A stretch of DNA of 7,045 nt from Nitrospirota bacterium (lineage in GTDB: Bacteria; Nitrospirota; 9FT-COMBO-42-15; HDB-SIOI813): contig JACROQ010000054.1 in the NCBI GenBank assembly GCA_016214375.1, forward strand, positions 1 through 7,045, read 5' to 3'. Positions 1 through 5,029 of the stretch are shown here, piece after piece; positions within the stretch are counted from its first letter, which is position 1, and the number at the start of each line of letters is the position of its first letter. The notes under the pieces were generated by a model, which worked only from the letters and a program-made list of their open reading frames with translations, was not told the DNA's origin and did no database searches. The position numbers and the translations under genes are program-made.

Positions 1-534
1 AAAGAAAAGATAGAGGCCCTGAATCCTGATGTAGAGGTTAAGACCTATCAGATGCTTTTGACCTCCCGGAATGCGATGGGGCTTTTTAAAGACTATGATA
101 TTATTATAGACGGCACGGACAATTTTCCTGCAAAATTTTTAGCCAATGACGCCGCTGTCTTCGTCAACAAGCCACTGGTGCACGGCGGGATACTCCGGTT
201 CGTCGGGCAGGTCTATTCCATCGTGCCGCACAAGACCGCCTGCTATCGGTGCGTGTTTAACAGCCCTCCGCCGGCGGGGCTTATACCGACCTGTCAGGAG
301 GCGGGTGTTGTCGGGGTTCTGGCCGGGATTATCGGGACGATACAGGCCACAGAGGCATTGAAGCTGTTGCTGGGTATCGGGGAGCCCTTGACCAACCGGC
401 TTATGACCTTTGACGCCCAGAAGATGGAGTTCCGGGAGATCAAGCTGAGAAAGAATCCCAAGTGCCCCGTGTGCGGGGATAATCCAACGATCAGAGAGTT
501 GATAGATTATGAGCAGGAAGTCTGCAGTATCTGA
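1..534 (+). CDS. MoeB/ThiF-family E1-like adenylyltransferase (5' end cut by window)
   Basis: The reading frame is open from base 1, so the N-terminal Rossmann part (P-loop-like GxGGxG) lies outside the window and about 177 residues remain. What is left is the C-terminal part of a HesA/MoeB/ThiF E1: an IDGTDNFPAKF motif, a CYRC pair, the TCQEAGVVGVLAG segment carrying the likely catalytic cysteine, the GTIQATEALK helix, and a second zinc pair CPVCG. Family knowledge: these enzymes adenylate the C-terminal Gly-Gly of a ubiquitin-like sulfur carrier (ThiS, MoaD, CysO, HcyS) before thiocarboxylation. It is clearly paralogous to the complete E1 at 2421-3224, with long shared stretches and similar DYEQ-x-C endings. 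The next gene starts inside its last 26 bases, which implies translational coupling. Which carrier it serves cannot be told from sequence; the fragment at 1794-1946 is the obvious candidate. Confidence 0.93.
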   Translation, partial: KEKIEALNPDVEVKTYQMLLTSRNAMGLFKDYDIIIDGTDNFPAKFLANDAAVFVNKPLVHGGILRFVGQVYSIVPHKTACYRCVFNSPPPAGLIPTCQEAGVVGVLAGIIGTIQATEALKLLLGIGEPLTNRLMTFDAQKMEFREIKLRKNPKCPVCGDNPTIRELIDYEQEVCSI

Positions 535-1750
535 TATATTAAAACAGAAGATCAAGGGACTGAAATGCAGGGAGTGCGGGAAGTTATATCCCCCTGTTGC
601 GCTCCACGTCTGCGAGTTTTGTTTCGGCCCCCTGGAGGTAGACTATAACTACGACGAGATCAGGAGGCATATCAGCCGTGAAAGGATCGAGAATGGCCCG
701 AAGAGTCTCTGGCGTTATGCAGACCTCCTCCCGGTAGAAGGCCCTCCGACGGTGGGGTTGTATGCAGGTTTTACTCCGCTCATCGAGGCTAAGAATCTCG
801 GGGCAGAGCTTGGCCTTAAAAAGCTGTATATCAAGAATGATACGGTCAACCATCCGACGCTTTCTTTTAAAGACAGGGTGGTCGCGATTGCCATCACGAG
901 GGCCATGGAACTGGGATTTACCGCAGTGGCCTGCGCCTCGACAGGGAATCTTGCAAACTCTGTGGCTGCACACGCGGCAGAGGCGAGGCTTCGATGTTAT
1001 GTCTTTATCCCCGGAGACCTTGAGGCAGGTAAGATACTGGGCAGCCTGATCTATGCGCCCACGATCGTGGCCGTCGAGGGAAACTATGACGATGTCAACA
1101 GGCTGTGCAGCGAGGTGGCGGGTGAGTATGACTGGGCCTTTGTCAATATCAACATCAGGCCCTACTATGCTGAGGGTTCCAAGACCCTCGCCTTTGAAAC
1201 CGCAGAGCAGTTGGGATGGAAGGCCCCGGACCATGTGGTTGTCCCTGTGGCCTCAGGTTCCCTGTTGACAAAGATATGGAAGGGGTTTAATGAGCTTAAG
1301 ATGCTCGGTCTGATCGATCGTGTTGATATGAGGGTGAGCGGGGCTCAGGCAGAGGGATGTGCCCCGGTGGCCTCGGCATTCAAGGAGGGGAGAGATTTTA
1401 TAAGGCCGGTGAAGCCGAAGACGATCGCCAAGTCGATAGCGATCGGTAATCCTGCAGACGGGTACTACGCGCTTAAGGCGGTACATGAGAGCAAGGGGGC
1501 ATTTGAGACGGCCACAGATGAAGAGACGGTTGAAGGGATAAAGCTCCTGGCTAGGACAGAGGGGATATTTGCTGAAACAGCAGGCGGCGTTACCATCGCT
1601 GTCTTAAAGAAACTGGCGCAGAAGGGGATTATATCAAAGGAGGAAACCGTAGTGGCCTATGTGACCGGGAATGGTCTTAAAACGCAGGAGGCTGTCATCA
1701 ATGCGGTCGATGAAGTGGTGAGGATAGACCCCTCTCTGGATTCCTTTTAG
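509..1750 (+). CDS. thrC: Threonine synthase-like PLP enzyme with N-terminal zinc ribbon
   Basis: 413 residues. Threonine synthase converts O-phosphohomoserine to threonine with PLP. Seen here: an N-terminal zinc ribbon (C20-x2-C23, C35-x2-C38), the substrate-side FTPL segment near residue 88, the PLP-binding lysine K121 in LSFKDR, the ASTGNLANS loop at 143-151 and a C-terminal TGNGLKT motif, all typical of threonine synthases with a zinc-ribbon head. The length is normal and the frame is intact. The ATG at 509 overlaps the upstream E1 by 26 bp and has a GAGAG purine stretch about 10 bases before it. It sits between an E1 and a MoaD/CysO-like carrier, where cysM or metY occurs in known thiocarboxylate pathways. 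I infer it may use a carrier thiocarboxylate as sulfur nucleophile with phosphohomoserine, but plain threonine synthesis is the conservative call. Confidence 0.9.
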   Translation: MSRKSAVSDILKQKIKGLKCRECGKLYPPVALHVCEFCFGPLEVDYNYDEIRRHISRERIENGPKSLWRYADLLPVEGPPTVGLYAGFTPLIEAKNLGAELGLKKLYIKNDTVNHPTLSFKDRVVAIAITRAMELGFTAVACASTGNLANSVAAHAAEARLRCYVFIPGDLEAGKILGSLIYAPTIVAVEGNYDDVNRLCSEVAGEYDWAFVNINIRPYYAEGSKTLAFETAEQLGWKAPDHVVVPVASGSLLTKIWKGFNELKMLGLIDRVDMRVSGAQAEGCAPVASAFKEGRDFIRPVKPKTIAKSIAIGNPADGYYALKAVHESKGAFETATDEETVEGIKLLARTEGIFAETAGGVTIAVLKKLAQKGIISKEETVVAYVTGNGLKTQEAVINAVDEVVRIDPSLDSF

Positions 1751-1793
1751 AAGACCCTGAAGATCAAGGAAAAATAGGGGGTTATTAAGAAAA

Positions 1794-1946
1794 ATGGGGG
1801 TCAGATTGTGTGATGAGTCAGGAAACCTCCGGAGGTTTGTGAATATATACGTCAATGAGGAGGATATCCGGTTCAGGCAGGGCAAGGAGACCATCCTTTC
1901 TGACGGTGATGAGATTTCGATTGTGCCTGCCATCGCCGGAGGATAG
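1794..1946 (+). CDS. MoaD/ThiS/CysO-like beta-grasp sulfur carrier, N-terminally truncated (possible pseudogene)
   Basis: This short frame was read by hand: 50 residues from ATG 1794 to TAG 1944-1946. It contains RLCDESGNLRRF, then FVNIYVNEEDIRF, then DGDEISIVPAIAGG. That is the C-terminal half of the MoaD/CysO-like carrier family, including the terminal Gly-Gly that an E1 adenylates. Family members are about 90 residues, so roughly 40 N-terminal residues (beta1-beta2-alpha1) are missing. Only 43 bases separate the upstream stop from this ATG; the frame is open only from 1761, after a stop at 1758-1760, and that extension shows no recognisable beginning of the fold. The Shine-Dalgarno is poor (a G-run at about 1777-1782). 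Either a small deletion removed the start, or this is a genuine minimal carrier. The NIL gene follows 22 bp later. Identity is confident; functionality is doubtful. Confidence 0.75.
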   Translation: MGVRLCDESGNLRRFVNIYVNEEDIRFRQGKETILSDGDEISIVPAIAGG

Positions 1947-1968
1947 TTCACAATGAGCGGAGGTAAAT

Positions 1969-2208
1969 ATGGCAAGCTTTAAGATCAGGATCAGCTTTCC
2001 TGAGGAGAAGATAAAAGAGCCGATTATTTATAAGATAGGTCATGAGTTCAAAGTGGTGACGAACATCCGGAGGGCAGACGTCCGGGAAAAGACCGGATGG
2101 GTGGAGCTTGAACTGAACGGTGACCCGGCCGAGATAGAAAAGGCTGTGGAGTCCCTGAAGACCAAGGGTGTAAAGGTGGAGCCTATTGAGAGAAACATCA
2201 TCGAATAG
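1969..2208 (+). CDS. Small NIL-domain protein
   Basis: 79 residues, essentially one NIL domain (about residues 3-75), an ACT-like beta-alpha-beta fold named after a conserved N-I-L motif in the C-terminal extension of the methionine ABC transporter ATPase MetN. Visible signs are an F-x-I-x-ISFPEE first strand, EPIIYKIGHEFKVVTNIRRADV, and WVELELNGDPAEIEKAVESLKTKGVKVEPI. No ATPase, ferredoxin or membrane segment is attached. Free-standing NIL proteins lie beside sulfur amino-acid genes in many anaerobes, and in MetN the domain senses methionine. A regulatory or sulfur-transfer accessory role is therefore plausible but inferred. The start is well supported: GGAGG at 1959-1963 is five bases before the ATG. 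Its stop codon is touched by the structured repeat that follows. Confidence 0.88.
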   Translation: MASFKIRISFPEEKIKEPIIYKIGHEFKVVTNIRRADVREKTGWVELELNGDPAEIEKAVESLKTKGVKVEPIERNIIE

Positions 2209-2398
2209 TTGACGCTGAAAAATGCGGGGCACCCATTGCTACGAAGTAAATGCAATGGGTCGTGCGGCGTCAGGACTTCGGGTTCTTCGCCTCAACGTAC
2301 AGGGAGTACGCCTCGGCTCGAACCCTTGTCCTTCCTTCGGGGCACCCATTGCGGCCGAAGGCCAATGCAATGGGTCGTGGGCATTTTTGAGCGTCAAC
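2208..2398. repeat. Structured intergenic repeat with nested inverted repeats
   Basis: The outer arms are 18 bases, GTTGACGCTGAAAAATGC at 2208-2225 and its complement at 2381-2398 with one mismatch. Inside lie two copies of a smaller hairpin unit: GGGGCACCCATTGC at 2226-2239 and 2339-2352, each followed by ATGCAATGGGTCGTG at 2250-2264 and 2365-2379. The 9-bp stems are ACCCATTGC/GCAATGGGT. Between them is a third imperfect stem, with GGAC...GGGTTC (2273-2285) facing GAACCC...GTCC (2320-2331) and a CGTAC/GTACG tip (2296-2310). The element fills the gap between the NIL gene and the second E1 and starts on the last base of the NIL stop codon. It could fold as a strong RNA structure and attenuate transcription. 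A small non-autonomous mobile element or REP/BIME-like repeat is likely. Frames read through it are not real genes. Confidence 0.8.
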
Positions 2399-2420
2399 TG
2401 GATAACGTGGAGTGCACTAT

Positions 2421-3224
2421 ATGGAGTTTACAGATAAGCAGGTTAAAAGGTACAGCAGGCACATCATCCTCCCGGAGGTAGGCGGGAAGGGACAAAAGAA
2501 GATCTGCCAGGCGAAGGTCTTTATCACAGGGGCAGGGGGGCTCGGCTCTCCTGTGGCGCTCTATCTTGCTGCCGCAGGTGTCGGCACGATAGGGATCATA
2601 GACCATGATGTGGTGGATTTATCCAATCTTCAAAGACAGATACTCCACTCGACAAAAACCCTCGACCGCCCAAAGGTAGATTCTGCCAGAGAGACATTGG
2701 AGGCATTAAACCCGGATGTTAAGGTGGTCCCTTACCGGGAGAAACTGACCTCTGCCAACATCATGGAGATCATCAAGGACTATGATATTGTCCTGGATGG
2801 TTCGGACAATTTTCCTACCCGGTTTCTGGTGAATGATGCCTGTTTCTTTTTGGGCAAGACCCTGATATCCGGGAGCATCTTTAGGTTTGAAGGGCAGATC
2901 ACGACACTGAAACCCCACAGCGGGCATCCCTGTTACAGGTGCCTCTATCCTGAACCGCCCCCGCCCGGGCTTGTCCCAAGCTGTCAGGAAGCCGGGGTCC
3001 TTGGTGTGCTTGCAGGTACAGTGGGTGTCATCCAGGCTACAGAGGCCATCAAAGAGGTCATCGGTATGGAGAGTTCCCTTGCCTCCCACCTCTTAATCTA
3101 TAATGCGCTGGAGATGAGATTCTTGAAGGTGAAGACACAGAAAGACCCCAACTGTCCCCTGTGCGGCAAAGAGCGGAAGATTACGCAGCTCCTTGACTAT
3201 GAGCAGAGCTGTGTCTTAAGATAA
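2421..3224 (+). CDS. MoeB/ThiF-family E1-like adenylyltransferase (complete)
   Basis: 267 residues from ATG 2421, chosen over the in-frame GTG at 2412 because GGAG at 2409-2412 sits about 8 bases before the ATG. Domain order: an N-terminal RYSRHIILPEVGGKGQ helix (10-25), the nucleotide-binding GAGGLGSP (37-44), D61/D63 followed by SNLQRQ (68-73), DGSDNFPTRF (126-135), zinc cysteines C171/C174 and C245/C248, and the likely catalytic Cys188 in PSCQEAGVLGVLAG. Length and motifs match MoeB/ThiF/HesA enzymes that adenylate Gly-Gly-terminated sulfur carriers. There is no rhodanese domain at the C terminus, so sulfur must come from elsewhere. It is a paralogue of the partial E1 at the window start. 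Its flanks carry two mobile repeats, so its original operon linkage has been loosened. The specific carrier is unknown; the carrier at 1794-1946 is the nearest. Confidence 0.94.
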   Translation: MEFTDKQVKRYSRHIILPEVGGKGQKKICQAKVFITGAGGLGSPVALYLAAAGVGTIGIIDHDVVDLSNLQRQILHSTKTLDRPKVDSARETLEALNPDVKVVPYREKLTSANIMEIIKDYDIVLDGSDNFPTRFLVNDACFFLGKTLISGSIFRFEGQITTLKPHSGHPCYRCLYPEPPPPGLVPSCQEAGVLGVLAGTVGVIQATEAIKEVIGMESSLASHLLIYNALEMRFLKVKTQKDPNCPLCGKERKITQLLDYEQSCVLR

Positions 3225-3430
3225 ATAGGGATACTTTCCATATTTTCACATATTTTTATGAAAATATAATATGATGAACTCGTAAAAAGTCCTTCACTGT
3301 CACCCTGAGCGAAGCGAAGGGTCTGATAACTCATTGTTTTATCAGATTCTTCGCTTCGCTCAGAATGACAAATAGTGCTTCTGGCGACTTTTTACGAGTT
3401 CATCTAATATGGGAAGTGTCCCTATTTATC
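3220..3430. repeat. REP-like hairpin interrupted by a MITE
   Basis: The outer arms are 25 bases each at 3220-3244 and 3406-3430, complementary at 23 of 25 positions. The motif is GATAAATAGGGAYACTT. A second inner stem (ATATTTTCA at about 3241-3249 facing TGAAAATAT near 3259-3267) completes the hairpin once the inserted element at 3273-3404 is removed. The same AAATAGGGACAC-TCCC motif recurs on the minus strand at 5740-5759 beside a transposase fragment, which suggests it is the REP unit of a RAYT-type system. The left arm overlaps the end of the second E1 gene, and the right arm ends 13 bases before the JAMM start. Confidence 0.75.
3273..3404. mobile_element. 132-bp MITE with 19-bp perfect inverted ends
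   Basis: The ends are GATGAACTCGTAAAAAGTC (3273-3291) and its exact complement (3386-3404). They are flanked by a 6-bp direct repeat TAATAT at 3267-3272 and 3405-3410, which I read as a target-site duplication. The interior is itself a long hairpin: 25-base arms at 3305-3329 and 3339-3363 match at 23 of 25 positions and are built on CTGAGCGAAGCGAAGGGTCT. There is no room for a transposase, so it must be mobilised in trans. The stacked stem could act as a terminator or attenuator between the E1 and JAMM genes on either strand. Confidence 0.82.
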
Positions 3431-3443
3431 TTCTATTTACCTT

Positions 3444-3854
3444 ATGCTAAGGATACCGTCAGATATTGTTGAAGAGATGATCGCCCATGCCAGGGCGGAC
3501 TTTCCACGTGAATGCTGCGGAATACTCGCTGGGAAGGATGACAGGATATCGCGCATCTATCAGATGACAAATACAGACAAATCCAGGGTCTCTTATCTTA
3601 TGGATCCAAAGGAACAGATAAAGGTCTTTAAAGAGATCAGGACCCTTGGGATCGAGTTGAAGGCCATCTATCATTCCCACCCCAATCACCCTGCCTATCC
3701 GTCAACAACGGATGTGGAGCTTGCCTATTATCCTGAGGCGGTCTATATCATTATCTCGATCAATAATAGCATGGAGACGAAGATCCGGGGCTTCAGGATC
3801 TTAGACGAAGAGATTACAGAGGCAGAACTGAGTTTTCCTCCGCACCATGCTTAA
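3444..3854 (+). CDS. JAMM/MPN+ metalloprotease, Mec/HcyD-like
   Basis: 136 residues with a complete JAMM zinc site: E23 in FPRECCGILAG, then H77-S-H79-P with S87 and D90 in HSHPNHPAYPSTTD, giving the H-x-H-x10-D signature. Family knowledge: stand-alone bacterial JAMM proteins of this size (Mec of M. tuberculosis, HcyD of Wolinella) hydrolyse the bond between the sulfur carrier's C-terminal glycine and a newly made cysteine or homocysteine, recycling the carrier. The two E1s and the Gly-Gly carrier upstream support that role; deubiquitinase-like or phage-defence roles find no E2 or nucleotidyltransferase partner here. The ATG at 3444 has no visible Shine-Dalgarno, and a REP/MITE element ends 13 bases upstream, so expression may have been altered. 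The start of the next gene overlaps its stop by 8 bp. Confidence 0.92.
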   Translation: MLRIPSDIVEEMIAHARADFPRECCGILAGKDDRISRIYQMTNTDKSRVSYLMDPKEQIKVFKEIRTLGIELKAIYHSHPNHPAYPSTTDVELAYYPEAVYIIISINNSMETKIRGFRILDEEITEAELSFPPHHA

Positions 3855-4074
3855 ACGCTCAATTACCTTCATCATCGGATTGATACTAATAGCCATCGGG
3901 CTTGTCGGTTTTCTGCTCCCGATAATTCCCGGCATATTCCCATTTGTCATTGGCCTTGTGATGCTCTCAAGGTCGAGCGCAACGGTAAGGCGGCATCTGT
4001 TGAAGGTCAAGACCATGTTCCCGCGGCAGTATGAGCAATTCCAGAAGATGCGGGAAAAGCTCCATAGAAAGTAG
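3847..4074 (+). CDS. Small two-helix membrane protein, PGPGW-like
   Basis: 75 residues. Two hydrophobic segments (about 6-24 and 26-41) are separated by a Pro/Gly turn, LLPIIPGIFPFVIG. A basic, soluble tail follows (RHLLKVKTMFPRQYEQFQKMREKLHRK). The helix-PxxPG-helix pattern resembles the PGPGW family of small putative transmembrane proteins, whose function is unknown to me. With K3 and R4 at the start and a positive tail, both ends probably face the cytoplasm. The ATG lies inside the last codons of the JAMM gene (8-bp overlap) and there is no strong ribosome site of its own, so translation is probably coupled to the upstream gene. A link to sulfur metabolism is not shown. Confidence 0.75.
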   Translation: MLKRSITFIIGLILIAIGLVGFLLPIIPGIFPFVIGLVMLSRSSATVRRHLLKVKTMFPRQYEQFQKMREKLHRK

Positions 4075-4104
4075 AAGATCTCAGGATTGACGGGATGGGG
4101 GCCT

Positions 4105-4278
4105 GTGAAAGAGGAGAGCGTCTACTGTTTTAAATGCCGGCATTTCTATATCACGTGGGATAAGTTTTTCCCTTACGGGTGCAAGGCCATGGGGTTTAAG
4201 AGCAAAGAGATCTCCTCTGCAGTCGTCCAGCAGTCATCCGGGACGAAGTGCCTCTATTTTGAGAAGAAAGAAGCATAG
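4105..4278 (+). CDS. Small Cys-rich conserved protein (zinc-ribbon-like)
   Basis: 57 residues from GTG 4105. An in-frame TTG at 4087 would add six residues; the GTG is preferred because G-rich GGGATGGGGG lies just upstream and the conserved part begins right after it. It contains a CFKCRHFYITWD pair (C-x2-C), then FPYGCKAMGFKSKEI and a final SGTKCLYF cysteine, giving four cysteines spaced for one metal site. I recognise the pattern as a small conserved protein family in Desulfobacterota-like bacteria without an assigned role. It follows the membrane protein by 30 bp and is the last + strand gene before base composition changes. A metal-binding or redox role is inference only. Confidence 0.68.
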   Translation: MKEESVYCFKCRHFYITWDKFFPYGCKAMGFKSKEISSAVVQQSSGTKCLYFEKKEA

Positions 4279-4316
4279 CTTGTTCCACTTACCTGGAATT
4301 ACTGAGAAATATTCTT

Positions 4317-4345
4317 TTGACTTTTAATTGAACAGTCGTTACATG
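4317..4345 (+). promoter_or_regulatory. Candidate sigma70-type promoter for the antitoxin gene
   Basis: TTGACT (4317-4322) is followed, after a 17-base spacer, by TACATG (4340-4345), a near-consensus -35 with a weaker -10. It lies about 40 bases upstream of the antitoxin-like ATG at 4383. The 104-base gap after the Cys-rich gene otherwise holds only the CTTAAG repeat and the ribosome site. Confidence 0.4.
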
Positions 4346-4349
4346 CATC

Positions 4350-4364
4350 CTTAAGAAACTTAAG
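4350..4364. promoter_or_regulatory. CTTAAG-AAA-CTTAAG inverted repeat, possible autoregulatory operator
   Basis: Two CTTAAG hexamers (4350-4355 and 4359-4364) separated by AAA form a palindrome immediately after the candidate -10 and before GGAGG at 4370-4374. This position is typical for an operator bound by an antitoxin controlling its own operon. This is a positional inference. Confidence 0.35.
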
Positions 4365-4382
4365 TAAATGGAGGTGAGGCTG

Positions 4383-4535
4383 ATGTCAAAGACGATCAGT
4401 ATAGAGGAGGCACGGAAACGGCTCGGGGATCTCATTGAAGATGTCCATGAATGGAATATTGGCAGGAAACCAGATGAGATAGAGGCTCTTATTGAAGAGG
4501 CTGTGAAGGCTATCCGGACCAGGAAAATGAAGTAG
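4383..4535 (+). CDS. Orphan antitoxin-like protein
   Basis: A 50-residue frame read by hand from ATG 4383, with an excellent ribosome site (GGAGG 4370-4374, 8-base spacing). The N terminus SKTISIEEARKRLGDLIEDV resembles the start of Phd/YefM-like antitoxins. The second half, GRKPDEIEALIEEAVKAIRTRK, looks like a short ribbon-helix-helix-type or other amphipathic helical segment. Eleven bases after its stop comes the first nine codons of a PIN-domain toxin, which supports assignment as the antitoxin of a PIN-type module. The partner toxin is destroyed, so this gene is an orphan, either selectively neutral or retained to neutralise toxins encoded elsewhere. The exact antitoxin family is uncertain. 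Confidence 0.65.
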   Translation: MSKTISIEEARKRLGDLIEDVHEWNIGRKPDEIEALIEEAVKAIRTRKMK

Positions 4536-4546
4536 GGAGACGAAGG

Positions 4547-4576
4547 ATGGTACGTGTAGTGCTGGATACCAATTGA
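4547..4576 (+). pseudogene. PIN-domain toxin stub (first nine codons)
   Basis: ATG 4547 opens MVRVVLDTN followed directly by TGA at 4574-4576. (V)RVVLDTN is the hallmark first strand of PIN-domain ribonuclease toxins, including the first active-site Asp, and GAAGG stands just upstream (4542-4546). Everything after the N of DTN is gone. The following sequence reads as a HEPN C terminus in another frame, so the stub marks a recombination or deletion junction at about 4570. Its place directly after an antitoxin-like gene supports the call. Confidence 0.6.
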
Positions 4577-4691
4577 GGCACGGTATCCTGATGAGCAAAA
4601 GAAATTCTATGAAAAATGTACAAAGGTGTTTGCCAGCAAAAAGATGAATGAAATAAGAGAGGTCTTTACATGGTTGAAAAAGAAATTATAG
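4572..4691 (+). pseudogene. HEPN-domain protein, C-terminal remnant
   Basis: This frame, read by hand, gives about 39 residues ending at TAG 4689-4691. It begins IEARYPDEQKKFYEKC and ends IREVFTWLKKKL. RYPD followed by two helices and a W-L-K-K-L tail matches the C-terminal end of HEPN-domain proteins that are encoded just before MNT nucleotidyltransferases. The N-terminal helices and start codon are absent, replaced at about 4570 by the PIN stub. Its last 22 bases overlap the nucleotidyltransferase start at 4670, the usual arrangement of such pairs. Similarity is judged by eye. Confidence 0.5.
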
Positions 4692-4876
4692 AGAAGATAA
4701 AAGAATTTGTAAAAGCGCTAAGACAACACAAAATTAGAGTTGTGAAGGTGGTTATCTATGGCTCTATAGTTTCGGGAAAGGCACATGAGTATGGCGATAT
4801 AGATGTTGCCATCATATCCCCTGATTTTGGAAAAGACAGGTATAGGAGCAGATATTGTCCGGGAGCTGGGCAATGA
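4670..4876 (+). pseudogene. MNT-type nucleotidyltransferase, truncated
   Basis: 68 residues before TGA. The N-terminal half is a good minimal nucleotidyltransferase: VVIYGS (G31, S32) followed by ten residues and D43-I-D45, the GS-x10-D-x-D metal-binding signature. After DFGKDR (about residue 57) similarity to the family stops and an arginine-rich tail, RYRSRYCPGAGQ, is read out of frame. The normal C-terminal half with the third Asp is missing. A different open frame, 4839-4977, starts at that exact point, so another sequence was joined here. These proteins normally act as antitoxins to a HEPN toxin, which is also only a remnant upstream. The module is therefore dead. Confidence 0.7.
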
Positions 4877-4977
4877 GTGCAAAGATATGCCGGATGACGC
4901 TATAGCTCATGTATAACAAATTTGTGGAAGGGCTTGTTGAAAAGGGCTATGCAGGGTATGAGGCGACAACAAGCTAA
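4839..4977 (+). pseudogene. Unrecognised gene remnant with one frameshift
   Basis: From 4839 one frame reads GIGADIVRELGNECKD, then MPDDAIAHV, to TAA at 4914-4916. The neighbouring frame continues smoothly from 4912 as YNKFVEGLVEKGYAGYEATTS to TAA 4975-4977, so a single-base indel near 4911-4913 would join them into one protein tail. Composition looks protein-like. I do not recognise the family; from its surroundings it may be another toxin-antitoxin fragment. Between its end and 5029 I see nothing else. Confidence 0.35.
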
Positions 4978-5029
4978 ATCTCTATTGACAGCAAAATCTC
5001 ATCCTGCTACCTTATCCTCTTAGTTTTGC

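Noticed and set aside
139..1234. Long minus-strand open frames opposite the first E1 and the threonine synthase
   Set aside because: They are antisense shadows of well-supported genes, with arginine/proline-rich low-quality translations and no domain signal.
1751..1793. Frameshifted N-terminal half of the carrier
   Set aside because: The interval encodes at most 14 residues in any frame and none resembles the MoaD/CysO first strands.
2208..2398. CRISPR array
   Set aside because: Only two hairpin units with one unequal internal segment; the symmetry is palindromic and not a repeat-spacer pattern.
2209..2481. Open frames across the repeat before the second E1
   Set aside because: They translate the palindromic repeat itself (arginine-rich, no domain) and run into the E1 gene in a wrong frame.
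1..3854. E1 plus JAMM plus ubiquitin-like protein as an antiphage (CBASS Cap2/Cap3 or Bil-type) system
   Set aside because: There is no E2-like protein, cGAS-like nucleotidyltransferase or effector. The NIL and threonine synthase-like neighbours fit metabolism better.
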